A stretch of DNA of 46,855 nt from Acholeplasmataceae bacterium (lineage in GTDB: Bacteria > Bacillota_I > Bacilli_A > ML615J-28 > CAG-313), in the NCBI GenBank assembly GCA_012838945.1, contig DUOG01000103.1, positions 1-46,855 of the forward strand, given 5' to 3'. Below are positions 35,945-44,163 of this stretch, one piece after another. A program made the position numbers and the translations under genes. Every line of letters begins with the position of its first letter. Within the stretch, counting starts at the first letter, position 1. A model generated the notes under the pieces. The model was given only the letters and a program-made list of their open reading frames with translations, was not told the origin of the DNA and did no database searches.

Positions 35945-36451
35945 ATGCGTAAACTAGAAAAAAACACAGAAGAAAGAAATTTAGAGGAACGCGTTGTTGC
36001 GATAAACCGCGTTACTAAAGTTGTTAAGGGTGGACGTCGTTTCCGTTTCTCAGCTTTAGTAGTAGTTGGCGACGGTAATGGTAATGTTGGAATGGGAACT
36101 GGTAAGGCTCAAGAAGTTCCAGCAGCAATCAAAAAAGCCGTGGAAAACGCAAAGAAAAACTTAATTAGTGTTCCAATTGTAAATACTACTATTCCTCATC
36201 CTGTTACAGGTGTTTATGGGGCCGGTAAAGTATTATTAAGACCAGCACCTGCTGGTACTGGTGTTATCGCTGGTGGACCAGTTCGTGCCGTTGTTGAATT
36301 AAGTGGAATCAAAGACATTGTTTCCAAATCACTAGGTTCGAATACACCTATTAACATTGTTCGTGCGACTATTGAAGGTTTAAAAGAACTTCGTACAGCT
36401 GAACAAGTAGCAAAAATTCGTGGAAAAGAAGTATCGGAGATCGTGGGGTAG
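35945..36451 (+). CDS. rpsE: 30S ribosomal protein S5
   Basis: S5 (168 aa) shapes decoding accuracy at the mRNA entry. The dsRBD-like part reads [46 protein letters not shown], with the loop that spectinomycin contacts unchanged at [33 protein letters not shown] follows. The ATG at 35945 follows GGAGGTG; a TTG one codon earlier is less likely. Confidence 0.97.
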   Translation: MRKLEKNTEERNLEERVVAINRVTKVVKGGRRFRFSALVVVGDGNGNVGMGTGKAQEVPAAIKKAVENAKKNLISVPIVNTTIPHPVTGVYGAGKVLLRPAPAGTGVIAGGPVRAVVELSGIKDIVSKSLGSNTPINIVRATIEGLKELRTAEQVAKIRGKEVSEIVG

Positions 36452-36456
36452 ATATT

Positions 36457-36636
36457 ATGGAGAAAACTATTACTATTAAACTTGTAAAAAGCCCTATTGG
36501 CTATCCGAAAAATCAAAAGGATACGCTTAAAGCTTTAGGCCTTACCAAAATGAACAAACAAGTAACTAAAGTTGATAATGAAGCAATCCGTGGTATGATT
36601 AAAACTGTAGAACATCTAGTATGTGTTACGGAATAA
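36457..36636 (+). CDS. rpmD: 50S ribosomal protein L30
   Basis: A 59-residue L30, a small 23S rRNA-binding protein. The product starts [20 protein letters not shown] and continues [20 protein letters not shown] to [14 protein letters not shown], matching the family along its full length. The ATG at 36457 is six bases after the rpsE stop; its binding site (GTGGGG) is weak and within the end of rpsE, so coupling is likely. Confidence 0.96.
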   Translation: MEKTITIKLVKSPIGYPKNQKDTLKALGLTKMNKQVTKVDNEAIRGMIKTVEHLVCVTE

Positions 36637-36652
36637 TTGAGGAGGTGCGAAG

Positions 36653-37093
36653 ATGAAACTTAACGAATTAAAACCGGTTCCTGGTGCCAGACATTCAAAA
36701 AAACGAGTTGGACGCGGCTCAAGCAGTGGTCATGGTGACACCTCAGGTCGTGGAAATAAAGGTCAAAATGCTCGTAGTGGTGGCGGTGTTCGTCCAGGTT
36801 TTGAAGGTGGTCAAACTCCTTTATTCAAACGTTTGCCTAAGAGAGGGTTTACTAACGTAAATCGTAAAGAATGGGCAGTTGTTAATTTAACAGACTTAAA
36901 TGTTTTTGAAGACAAAAGTGTTGTCGATATTGCTGCTTTAAAACAAGCAGGTTTAGTAAAAAAAGTTTATGATGGAGTGAAAATTCTTGGTGATGGCGAA
37001 TTAAATGTTGCTTTAACTGTTAAAGCAAACAAATTTTCCAAATCAGCTCTTGAAAAAATCAAAACGGCTGGTGGAAATGCCGAGGTGATTTAA
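36653..37093 (+). CDS. rplO: 50S ribosomal protein L15
   Basis: L15 (146 aa) acts late in 50S assembly. The Gly/Arg-rich N-terminal [49 protein letters not shown] is diagnostic; the C-terminal part has [27 protein letters not shown]. The ATG follows GGAGGTG. The stop is immediately followed by the secY start. Confidence 0.98.
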   Translation: MKLNELKPVPGARHSKKRVGRGSSSGHGDTSGRGNKGQNARSGGGVRPGFEGGQTPLFKRLPKRGFTNVNRKEWAVVNLTDLNVFEDKSVVDIAALKQAGLVKKVYDGVKILGDGELNVALTVKANKFSKSALEKIKTAGGNAEVI

Positions 37094-38389
37094 ATGAAAA
37101 AGTTCTTTGTAAAGAATAAGAAAATAATTGTCGCAATCTTGATTACTTTTCTATGTCTTTTAGTGTGGAGAATTGGTGTTCATATCACCTTACCATTGAT
37201 TAATCCTGATGCACTAACTGGAGGAAATCAACCATTATTTGGGTTCTTAGATGTATTTACTGGTGGAGCCTTATCACAATTCTCGGTTGTAGCTTTAGGG
37301 ATCAGCCCTTACATTACTGCTTCAATCGTTATTCAATTATTACAAATGGATATCGTCCCAATCTTTAAAGAATGGGCGGAAGAAGGCGAAGCTGGAAAAC
37401 AAAAGTTAAATCAAGTGACACGTTATTTAGCATTATTCCTAGCATTTGTACAAGGTTTAGCTTTTATCATCGGATACGGACTATCAAAAGAAGCAGAAGT
37501 TGTGTTATTCGCGATTGATGAAGTAACCGCATTCCATTTTGTTTACTTAGCAATAATTATGACTGCTGGTAGTGCCTTTATTTTATGGTTATCTGACCGC
37601 ATCTCTTTATACGGTATCGGAAATGGAGCTTCAATGTTCATCGTAGCCGGGATTGTTGCATCTTTTCCAGTTATGATTAATGACTTAATTAGTACATTCA
37701 TTACTGGTGCTGATGCTGGTGGTGTCGGTGACATCATTAAATTCTTTATTGTCTTGATAATCTTTATCCTCGTTATTGTTGGGGTTGTCTTCATGGAAGG
37801 TATGCAAAGAAAGATACCTATTCAATATGCTAACCGTCCAGCGGCAGCAAAATTCAGAGGAAAAAGTGAATCAAATATTCCAATTAAGTTAAACTCAGCT
37901 TCAGTAATTCCGGTAATTTTTGCAGCAACATTGATGAGTTTACCAATTGCATTGCTAAACTTTACAACATCTACTAATGCCTTTACTACTTGGATTAGAA
38001 GAATATTTAACTATAACGAACCGATAGGATTTGCAATATATATTATATTAATCTTCTTATTCTCGTTCTTCTATTCATTCTTACAAATCAATCCAGAGAA
38101 AATGGCAGAAAACTTACAAAAACAAAACGCTTATGTTCCTGGGGTTCGTCCTGGTGAAGATACAGCAATCTACTTCTCAAGAGTGTTATTCAAAGTAACA
38201 ATGCTTGGTGCAACATATTTAGCAATCGTAGCGTCTTTACCAATGATCATTTCAATGATTTTCAAATTACCAGCTACAGTTCAAGTTGGTGGAACATCTA
38301 TCATGATCGTTGTTGGGGTAGCTATTGAAACCGCAAAACAAATCAAAACACAAGTACAAGAGCAAGAATACCGCGGGTTTATGGACTAA
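37094..38389 (+). CDS. secY: Protein translocase subunit SecY
   Basis: SecY (431 aa) is the channel of the Sec translocase in the cytoplasmic membrane. Ten hydrophobic segments can be followed. LFGFLDVFTGGALSQFSVVALGISPYITASIVIQLL covers the plug and second helix region, GNGASMFIVAGI lies in the middle, ERKIP-like MQRKIPIQYANR precedes the cytoplasmic loop with IPIKLNSASVIPVIFA, and PGVRPGEDTAIYFSRVLFKVTMLGA marks the C5 region. Its ATG abuts the rplO stop, behind GAGGTG in that gene. adk follows after 18 bases. Confidence 0.98.
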   Translation: MKKFFVKNKKIIVAILITFLCLLVWRIGVHITLPLINPDALTGGNQPLFGFLDVFTGGALSQFSVVALGISPYITASIVIQLLQMDIVPIFKEWAEEGEAGKQKLNQVTRYLALFLAFVQGLAFIIGYGLSKEAEVVLFAIDEVTAFHFVYLAIIMTAGSAFILWLSDRISLYGIGNGASMFIVAGIVASFPVMINDLISTFITGADAGGVGDIIKFFIVLIIFILVIVGVVFMEGMQRKIPIQYANRPAAAKFRGKSESNIPIKLNSASVIPVIFAATLMSLPIALLNFTTSTNAFTTWIRRIFNYNEPIGFAIYIILIFLFSFFYSFLQINPEKMAENLQKQNAYVPGVRPGEDTAIYFSRVLFKVTMLGATYLAIVASLPMIISMIFKLPATVQVGGTSIMIVVGVAIETAKQIKTQVQEQEYRGFMD

Positions 38390-38407
38390 TACAGTGGAGA
38401 AAACGTT

Positions 38408-39055
38408 ATGCGTTTGATTTTAATGGGTCCTCCCGGGGTAGGAAAAGGAAGTTGTGCGGAATATCTTAAGACACATTATGATATTCCTCATATCTCAACT
38501 GGCGAGATGTTCCGCGAAGCAATCAGTAAACAAACAGAGATCGGAATTCTTGCTAAGGTATATATAGATCAAGGGAAATTAGTTCCTGATGACATAACTA
38601 ATGAATTAGTTAAGGAAAGATTAAAACTTGATGATTGTAAGAAAGGTTTTCTATTAGATGGTTACCCTCGAACAATCAATCAAGCTGAAAAACTTGATAA
38701 AATCTTAGTTGGCCTGAATACTAAACTTGATGCAGTGATTAATTTAGTTGCTGATTATCAAGTATTAGTAGAAAGAATAACAGGTCGATTACTCTGCTCT
38801 CAATGTGGAAAAGTATATCACATCAAAAATATGCCTCCTAAAGTAGAAGGTGTATGTGATGACTGTGGTGGAAGTTTATATCAACGAAAAGACGATACAT
38901 ATGAAACAATTATGAAACGTCTTAAAGTATATGAACAACAAACCAAACCACTATTGGAATATTATAATGAGCAAGGAAATATAATAAACATTAATGGGGC
39001 TACCACTGTATCCGTTTCTGTTAATGAGATTATTAATAAACTTGGAGGATATTAA
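38408..39055 (+). CDS. adk: Adenylate kinase, zinc-binding type
   Basis: The enzyme (215 aa) balances ATP, ADP and AMP. P-loop MGPPGVGKGS lies at residues 4-13, HISTGEMFREAI and LLDGYPRTINQAEKL are nucleotide-binding segments, and RITGRLLCSQCGKVYH with CDDCGG gives the four-cysteine zinc site of the LID domain usual in Gram-positive bacteria. The RBS is weak (TGGAGAAAACG). Its stop overlaps the map start (TAATG). Confidence 0.98.
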   Translation: MRLILMGPPGVGKGSCAEYLKTHYDIPHISTGEMFREAISKQTEIGILAKVYIDQGKLVPDDITNELVKERLKLDDCKKGFLLDGYPRTINQAEKLDKILVGLNTKLDAVINLVADYQVLVERITGRLLCSQCGKVYHIKNMPPKVEGVCDDCGGSLYQRKDDTYETIMKRLKVYEQQTKPLLEYYNEQGNIININGATTVSVSVNEIINKLGGY

Positions 39056-39825
39056 TGATTACAATTAAGAGTGAACGTGAAATTGGAATAATGAAAGAAG
39101 CTGGGAGAATAACTGCCTTAGCACACAAAGCGGTTAAGGAAGCCATAAGACCTGGTGTTTCGACAAAAGAGCTTGATAAGATAGCTTATGATGTTATTAC
39201 ATCACATGGAGCTATACCATCATTTCTTAATTATCATGGTTATCCAGCTTCTATTTGCGCCTCAATTAATGAAGTTGTCATTCACGGAATTCCTAGTGAA
39301 GACATAATACTAAAAGATGGTGATATAATCTCAATCGACATTGGTGCTTGTTATAAAGGCTATCATGGCGATTGTGCAAAGACACATCTTGTAGGCAGTG
39401 TTAATGAAGAACGAAGACAACTTGTTAAAGTGACTCAACAATCACTGTTTGAAGGATTAAAATATGCTCGTCCAAATAATCGTTTGTCAGATATATCTCA
39501 TGCGATTGAAAAGTATGTAAAAAGTTATGGTTATTCGGTTGTACAGTCATTTACTGGACATGGCATCGGCAATAAGATGCACGAAGACCCTAGTATTCCC
39601 AACTTTGGTGAACCTGGTCGAGGACCAATACTTAAAAAGGGAATGACTTTGGCGATTGAACCAATGGTTAATATCGGAACTCACAAAGTGAGAGTTCTCG
39701 AAGATGATTGGACTGTAATTACACAGGATCGTAAAGAGAGTGCTCACTATGAGCACACCATCGTCATAACTGATGATGGTTATGAAATATTAACAAAATT
39801 TGAAGGAGAAGAATTTAATGTCTAA
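39055..39825 (+). CDS. map: Type I methionine aminopeptidase
   Basis: The enzyme (256 aa) removes N-terminal methionine. Metal ligands appear in order: [20 protein letters not shown] (two Asp), [15 protein letters not shown] (His), TLAIEPM (Glu) and [11 protein letters not shown] (Glu). The length fits the type Ia form. It is coupled to adk through TAATG, with GGAGG at the end of adk as the binding site, and its own end overlaps infA by eight bases. Confidence 0.98.
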   Translation: MITIKSEREIGIMKEAGRITALAHKAVKEAIRPGVSTKELDKIAYDVITSHGAIPSFLNYHGYPASICASINEVVIHGIPSEDIILKDGDIISIDIGACYKGYHGDCAKTHLVGSVNEERRQLVKVTQQSLFEGLKYARPNNRLSDISHAIEKYVKSYGYSVVQSFTGHGIGNKMHEDPSIPNFGEPGRGPILKKGMTLAIEPMVNIGTHKVRVLEDDWTVITQDRKESAHYEHTIVITDDGYEILTKFEGEEFNV

Positions 39826-40039
39826 AGATGATGTTTTTGAAATAGAAGGAACAGTTATTGAAGCCCTTCCCAATGCTATTTTTAAAGTAAAATTGGTTAA
39901 TGGGCATCAAATAATAGCCCACGTTTCTGGTAAAATCCGTATGCATTTTATAAGCATTTTACCAGGTGATAGAGTAACTGTTGAATTATCACCATACGAT
40001 TTAACACGTGGACGAATTACTTATCGACATAAAAATTAA
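39818..40039 (+). CDS. infA: Translation initiation factor IF-1
   Basis: IF-1 (73 aa) occupies the A site during initiation. The OB-fold product [69 protein letters not shown] is complete. Two details differ slightly from the common form ([22 protein letters not shown]). The ATG at 39818 lies inside the end of map after GAAGGAGAAG; six codons further upstream there is no better site. Confidence 0.97.
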   Translation: MSKDDVFEIEGTVIEALPNAIFKVKLVNGHQIIAHVSGKIRMHFISILPGDRVTVELSPYDLTRGRITYRHKN

Positions 40040-40137
40040 AGCAACCTTAACTTTTGGAGTCGATACAGTAATATGATTCTTATTAACTCAAGGACTAATT
40101 ATAAAGGCTTGAGATTAGATTTAGGAGGTTTACTAAA
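40040..40137 (+). other. Spacer before rpmJ with a small inverted repeat
   Basis: CTCAAG (40087-40092) and CTTGAG (40108-40113) can pair around 15 bases. It is the longest gap within the spc-alpha part of the cluster and ends in the AGGAGG of rpmJ. It may be a processing or regulatory site. Nothing more specific can be said. Confidence 0.3.
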
Positions 40138-40254
40138 ATGAAGGTTAGACCATCGGTAAAACCAATGTGTGATAAATGTAAAGTAATTAAAAGAAAAGGC
40201 CGTGTTATGGTAATCTGTTCAGCTTACCCAAAACATAAGCAAAGACAAGGATAA
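40138..40254 (+). CDS. rpmJ: 50S ribosomal protein L36, zinc-binding type
   Basis: A 38-residue L36. The product [20 protein letters not shown] continues to [14 protein letters not shown]; Cys11, Cys14, Cys27 and His33 form the zinc site. The ATG at 40138 follows AGGAGG. It comes between infA and rpsM as in other Firmicutes. Confidence 0.97.
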   Translation: MKVRPSVKPMCDKCKVIKRKGRVMVICSAYPKHKQRQG

Positions 40255-40268
40255 TAGGAGGAAAAATT

Positions 40269-40634
40269 ATGGCTCGTATATCTGGAGTAGATATTCCGCG
40301 CGATAAGTGTATCGGTATATCACTTACATATATATATGGCATTGGTCATCCAACTGCCAAAGAAATATTAAGAAAAGCAAATGTTGATGAAGCCAAACGG
40401 GTAAAAGACTTGACAGAAGCGGAATTAACCGCAATCAGACAAGAAGTTGCAGCCTATAAGGTTGAAGGTGATTTGCGCCGAGAAGTTGCATTAAATATTA
40501 AACGTTTAATGGAAATCGGTTGTTATCGTGGCCTTCGTCATCGTCGTGGCATGCCTGTTCGTGGTCAACGTACTAAAACAAACGCTCGTACCCGAAAAGG
40601 ACCTGGCAAGACAGTTGCTAATAAGAAGAAATAA
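40269..40634 (+). CDS. rpsM: 30S ribosomal protein S13
   Basis: S13 (121 aa) forms bridges between the subunits and touches the P-site t[37 protein letters not shown] and [38 protein letters not shown] are the standard N- and C-terminal parts. The ATG follows AGGAGG 14 bases after rpmJ. Confidence 0.98.
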   Translation: MARISGVDIPRDKCIGISLTYIYGIGHPTAKEILRKANVDEAKRVKDLTEAELTAIRQEVAAYKVEGDLRREVALNIKRLMEIGCYRGLRHRRGMPVRGQRTKTNARTRKGPGKTVANKKK

Positions 40635-40648
40635 GGAGGTTTACAATA

Positions 40649-41035
40649 ATGGCTCGTAAAGTTGCTCGTAAACGCAAAATAAAAAAGAATGTACCTGTTG
40701 GTGTTGCCCACATTCATTCAACCTTTAACAATACCATCATAACAATCACTGACCCAGCAGGAAATGTTATTGCTTGGTCTAGTGCGGGTGCTATTGGCTT
40801 TAAAGGGAGCAAGAAATCAACACCATTTGCTGCTCAAATGGCTTCAGAAGCTTGCGCAAAAGCAGCAATTGAAAATGGTATGCAAAAAGTTGAAGTATCA
40901 GTTAAAGGTCCTGGACCTGGACGTGAAGCTGCTATTCGCTCTTTACAAGTAGCAGGACTTGAAATATCGTCAATACAAGATGTAACTCCCATTCCTCATA
41001 ACGGATGCCGTCCTCCAAAAAGACCTCGTGGATAA
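40649..41035 (+). CDS. rpsK: 30S ribosomal protein S11
   Basis: S11 (128 aa) lines the 30S platform near the E-site m[51 protein letters not shown] and [44 protein letters not shown] are diagnostic. The ATG follows AAGGAGG 14 bases after rpsM. Confidence 0.98.
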   Translation: MARKVARKRKIKKNVPVGVAHIHSTFNNTIITITDPAGNVIAWSSAGAIGFKGSKKSTPFAAQMASEACAKAAIENGMQKVEVSVKGPGPGREAAIRSLQVAGLEISSIQDVTPIPHNGCRPPKRPRG

Positions 41036-41082
41036 TGCATACATATATAATATATAAAAAAATTCATGTAGGAGGTTAATCA

Positions 41083-42201
41083 ATGAGAAAAGTGGAGTTT
41101 ATAAAACCAACAATTAGTATGGTTGGTAATGATGAAAACCCTAATTATGGTAAGTTTACAATCACGCCACTTGAAAGGGGTTATGGGGATACCCTAGGAA
41201 ACTCATTGCGAAGAGTATTATTATCTTCATTACCAGGAGCGGCCATTGTAGCTGTTTCAATTGAAGGTGTTGAACACGAGTTTATGGCTATTCCAGGAAT
41301 TGTGGAAGACGTCACCGAGATTATTTTAAACTTAAAAAATGTCGTGTTAACTATTAATCGTCATGAGAACGAAAAGGGTAATTATGGGGACTTTGAAGAT
41401 ATTTATCGTCTTGAAATTGTTAAGGATCAACCAGGACCAGTAACCGCTGGTGACATTAGATATATTCCTAGTGCCGATGATCCAAAAATAGCAGAAATTG
41501 AAGTTGTTAATAAAGATCAAATTATTTGTCATATTTCAGAAAATGGCAAACTTAAAATGGAATTATTCTGCCGTAATGGCGTTGGATATGTAAGTGCTGA
41601 TGAAAATAAGATCTTCTGCAAAGAAGGAAACAACCGTGTTATTGGTCGTCTAGCAATTGACTCTATTTATACACCAATTACTAGATGTAGCTATTCAGTT
41701 GAAAATACTCGTCATGGTGATCGTTTTGACTACAATAAACTAACTATTGAAGTTGAAACAGATGGAAGTATTAAACCTTCTGATGCAATGAGTCTTGCAG
41801 CAAAATTCCTTAATGACTACTTAGCAGTTGTTATTAACTTGAATGATGCTATTGAAAAACAAGAGTATTCCAAAGACGAAGAAGAAAAAGAAACAGATAA
41901 AAATAAAGAAATCAAAATTGAAGATCTAGATTTATCAGTTCGAGCTTATAACTGCTTGAAGCGAGTAAACATTAATACTGTTGGCGATTTAATCGAAAAA
42001 ACAGAAGAAGAAATGATGAAGATTCGCAACCTAGGACGCAAGTCCTTAAAAGAAGTTGTTACTAAACTTCGTGAACGTGGATTAGATCTTAAACGTCATA
42101 CACCTTTTGAGATTCCTTCAACATCGATTGATAGGGATGATGAAAAGGCCGACGACGACAGTGAGTTAGGTAACGATACATTTGATGATTCTGATGAATA
42201 A
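41083..42201 (+). CDS. rpoA: DNA-directed RNA polymerase subunit alpha
   Basis: Alpha (372 aa) dimerises to start RNA polymerase assembly. The N-terminal domain shows FTITPLERGYGDTLGNSLRRVLLSSLPGAAI; the C-terminal domain, which binds UP elements and activators, reads IEDLDLSVRAYNCLKRVNINTVGDLIEKTEEEMMKIRNLGRKSLKEV. At 372 residues it is longer than the Bacillus protein (314); the extra lies in the Lys/Glu-rich linker (SKDEEEKETDKNKE) and an acidic tail rich in Asp. The ATG follows AGGAGG after a 47-base gap containing TATAATATAT, a possible internal promoter. Confidence 0.98.
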   Translation: MRKVEFIKPTISMVGNDENPNYGKFTITPLERGYGDTLGNSLRRVLLSSLPGAAIVAVSIEGVEHEFMAIPGIVEDVTEIILNLKNVVLTINRHENEKGNYGDFEDIYRLEIVKDQPGPVTAGDIRYIPSADDPKIAEIEVVNKDQIICHISENGKLKMELFCRNGVGYVSADENKIFCKEGNNRVIGRLAIDSIYTPITRCSYSVENTRHGDRFDYNKLTIEVETDGSIKPSDAMSLAAKFLNDYLAVVINLNDAIEKQEYSKDEEEKETDKNKEIKIEDLDLSVRAYNCLKRVNINTVGDLIEKTEEEMMKIRNLGRKSLKEVVTKLRERGLDLKRHTPFEIPSTSIDRDDEKADDDSELGNDTFDDSDE

Positions 42202-42233
42202 TCAAATAATTATGTTAAAAGGAGAATATTAAT

Positions 42234-42596
42234 ATGTCTTTAGGTTATCGAAAATTAAATCGTGATAGCGCTAATCGTAAAGCTTTATTACGTGATTTAG
42301 TTACAGATTTAATAATAAATGGCCGTATTGAGACCACCCTTCCTAAAGCCAAAGAATTAAAAAGATTGGCAGATAAAATGGTTACCTTAGGAAAACGTGG
42401 TGATTTAGTGGCTAGACGAAAAGCAGCAGAATTAGTTCGTTTTGAAAAAGACGAAAATAATCAATATGCTATTCAAAAATTATTCTCCGAAATTGCTCCT
42501 AGATATAAGGATCGCAATGGAGGATATACGAGAGTACTAAAAACTGAAAATCGTCGCGGCGATGCTGCCCCAATGGCGATTATTGAGTTTGTATAG
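42234..42596 (+). CDS. rplQ: 50S ribosomal protein L17
   Basis: L17 (120 aa) sits near the tunnel exit. [61 protein letters not shown] and the end [26 protein letters not shown] cover the family length. It is the last gene of the ribosomal cluster; the terminator begins at the base after its stop. Confidence 0.98.
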   Translation: MSLGYRKLNRDSANRKALLRDLVTDLIINGRIETTLPKAKELKRLADKMVTLGKRGDLVARRKAAELVRFEKDENNQYAIQKLFSEIAPRYKDRNGGYTRVLKTENRRGDAAPMAIIEFV

Positions 42597-42624
42597 AAAG
42601 CAAGACTTCGGTCTTGCTTTTTTT
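42597..42624 (+). terminator. Terminator of the S10-spc-alpha cluster
   Basis: AAAGCAAGAC (42597-42606), the stable tetraloop TTCG, GTCTTGCTTT (42611-42620) and further T residues to 42624: ten perfect pairs. The strongest terminator in the window. Confidence 0.95.
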
Positions 42625-42635
42625 GTTGCCTATTA

Positions 42636-42665
42636 TTAGAAAAATATTTCTTTTAGTTATATAAT
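42636..42665 (+). promoter_or_regulatory. Likely promoter of the cysteine synthase gene
   Basis: TTAGAA (42636-42641), 18-bp spacer, TATAAT (42660-42665). This gives an 80-base leader. A second AT-rich candidate, ATAATA near 42701, is closer to the gene. No T-box or other riboswitch pattern was seen. Confidence 0.45.
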
Positions 42666-42752
42666 AGATACTAGAGAATAATAACATTTATTATTTATGC
42701 ATAATATATATATAAGAGTTAGATTTATTGAAAGAAAGGTAGATAAAAAAAT

Positions 42753-43643
42753 ATGATTTATAAAAATATTTTAGATTTAATTGGAAATACACCAGTAGTT
42801 AAACTTGATGACATCTATGTCAAGTTGGAAATGTATAATATTAGCGGTTCAGTAAAAGATCGTGCTGCAAAATGGATGATTGAAGGATTAGAAAAAGCCG
42901 GAAAACTAAAGATGGGAGATATCATCGTTGAGCCTACTAGCGGTAATACCGGTATCAGCCTTGCTATGATTGGCCGAGTAAAAGGTTATGAAGTAGTATT
43001 GGTTATGCCAGAAACTATGTCTTTAGAACGTCGTCAAGTAATGGAAGCGTATGGTGCCAAGATTATTTTAACTGAAGGCAGCAAAGGAATGAAAGGATCA
43101 ATTGAAGAGGCGAATCGTCTTGTCCAAGAAGAAGGATATGTTATGCCTAGTCAATTTGATAACTTTGATAATGTAATGGCACATATTGAATCAACCGCAG
43201 TTGAAATTATTAATGATTTTAAGACATTAGATTATGTCGTATCTGGTATTGGTACAGGTGGTACTATTACAGGAATAGCAAAGGTATTAAAAAAACATTA
43301 TCCGAATATTCAAATTATTGGTGTTGAACCTACAGAATCACCAATAATAACAGCTGGAAGCAAAGGTTCTCATAAGATTCAAGGAATCGGTGCAGGATTT
43401 GTTCCATCCATTCTAAACTTAGAGTATGTGGATAAAGTGGTCACTGTTTCAAGTGATGATGCTATTGCGATGACTACTCAAACAGCAAGAAAAGGCCTCT
43501 TCTTAGGTATTTCTTCTGGGGCTGCACTTAAAGTAGGTTATGATTTAGCTAATGGAGAAGGTAAAGGAAAAGAGATACTAGTTATTGCTCCAGATGGAGG
43601 TCTCAAATACTTGAGTACTGGTATCTTTGGCAGTAAAGAATAA
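42753..43643 (+). CDS. cysK: Cysteine synthase (O-acetylserine sulfhydrylase)
   Basis: The enzyme (296 aa) replaces the acetyl group of O-acetylserine with sulfide. The PLP lysine is Lys35 in SGSVKDRAAKWMI. The substrate loop PTSGNTGISLAMIG starts near 61, the PLP phosphate loop GIGTGGTITGIAKVLK near 165, and the PEPTES-like GVEPTESPI follows; IQGIGAGFVP is typical of CysK rather than cystathionine beta-synthase. The ATG follows GAAAGG. It is flanked by terminators and forms its own unit. A CysM-like substrate range cannot be excluded. Confidence 0.95.
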   Translation: MIYKNILDLIGNTPVVKLDDIYVKLEMYNISGSVKDRAAKWMIEGLEKAGKLKMGDIIVEPTSGNTGISLAMIGRVKGYEVVLVMPETMSLERRQVMEAYGAKIILTEGSKGMKGSIEEANRLVQEEGYVMPSQFDNFDNVMAHIESTAVEIINDFKTLDYVVSGIGTGGTITGIAKVLKKHYPNIQIIGVEPTESPIITAGSKGSHKIQGIGAGFVPSILNLEYVDKVVTVSSDDAIAMTTQTARKGLFLGISSGAALKVGYDLANGEGKGKEILVIAPDGGLKYLSTGIFGSKE

Positions 43644-43654
43644 TGAGAGAATTG

Positions 43655-43682
43655 AAAGACTAGGTAAAACCTGGTCTTTTTT
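43655..43682 (+). terminator. Terminator after cysK
   Basis: AAAGACTAGG (43655-43664) pairs with CCTGGTCTTT (43670-43679; one T-G pair) around TAAAA, followed by T residues. Confidence 0.85.
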
Positions 43683-43694
43683 CAAGCAAAGAAA

Positions 43695-43724
43695 TTGACA
43701 ATATACCTCCCGGGGGTATATAAT
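43695..43724 (+). promoter_or_regulatory. csoR-copA promoter with CsoR operator in the spacer
   Basis: TTGACA (43695-43700) and TATAAT (43719-43724) with an 18-bp spacer. Between them lies TATACC TCC CGG GGGTATA (43702-43720), a near-palindrome centred at 43711 with the C-run/G-run and flanking TATACC and GGTATA of known CsoR operators. Copper-free CsoR would block the polymerase here. Confidence 0.85.
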
Positions 43725-43745
43725 TAGTGTGTTAGAGGTGATAAT

Positions 43746-44039
43746 ATGGATACAAAAGAATGTGTAAAAATAAAACATCGTGATGATGAAGAAAAGAAAA
43801 GATTTATTAATCGTATAAACCGAATTGAAGGACAACTTCGCGGAATAAAACAAATGATTGAAAATGATGTTTATTGTGATGATATTTTAATTCAAATTTC
43901 AGCAATAACAAATTCCATAAAAAGTTTAGGTAGAGTCATCTTGAATAATCATATTAAGAGTTGTGTCAAGGATGAACTGATTAAAGGCAATGATGAGATC
44001 ATTGATGAAGTTATAAATTCGTTTTCTAAACTATATTAG
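43746..44039 (+). CDS. csoR: Copper-sensing repressor CsoR
   Basis: CsoR (97 aa) is an all-helical repressor released from DNA by Cu(I). Cys44, His69 and Cys73 have the same spacing (25 and 4) as the copper ligands in known CsoR proteins, and RINRIEGQLRGIKQMIENDVYCDDILIQISA is the family signature. These residues argue for copper rather than nickel or formaldehyde sensing. The ATG follows AGAGGTG. Its operator is in its own promoter and copA follows, so this is an autoregulated copper module. Confidence 0.95.
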   Translation: MDTKECVKIKHRDDEEKKRFINRINRIEGQLRGIKQMIENDVYCDDILIQISAITNSIKSLGRVILNNHIKSCVKDELIKGNDEIIDEVINSFSKLY

Positions 44040-44163
44040 AAAGTATAGTGTATTTATTGGTTGGTTTGATAAAAATGCGAAATATCGCTTAATTTAGACC
44101 TTATAGGCCAATAATAACTAACAGATATATATATATTATAAAAAATTGAAACGAGGGAAATTA
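44040..44163 (+). other. csoR-copA spacer
   Basis: A 124-base gap without a clear terminator or second CsoR operator. A tiny hairpin is possible (GCGA AATA TCGC near 44078-44089). copA is probably read through from the csoR promoter. An AT-rich stretch (44125-44142) gives only weak promoter-like sequence. Confidence 0.4.

Noticed and set aside
40040-40137. Gap before rpmJ as a hidden small gene
   Set aside because: No start codon with a binding site leads to a frame longer than a few codons before the rpmJ Shine-Dalgarno.
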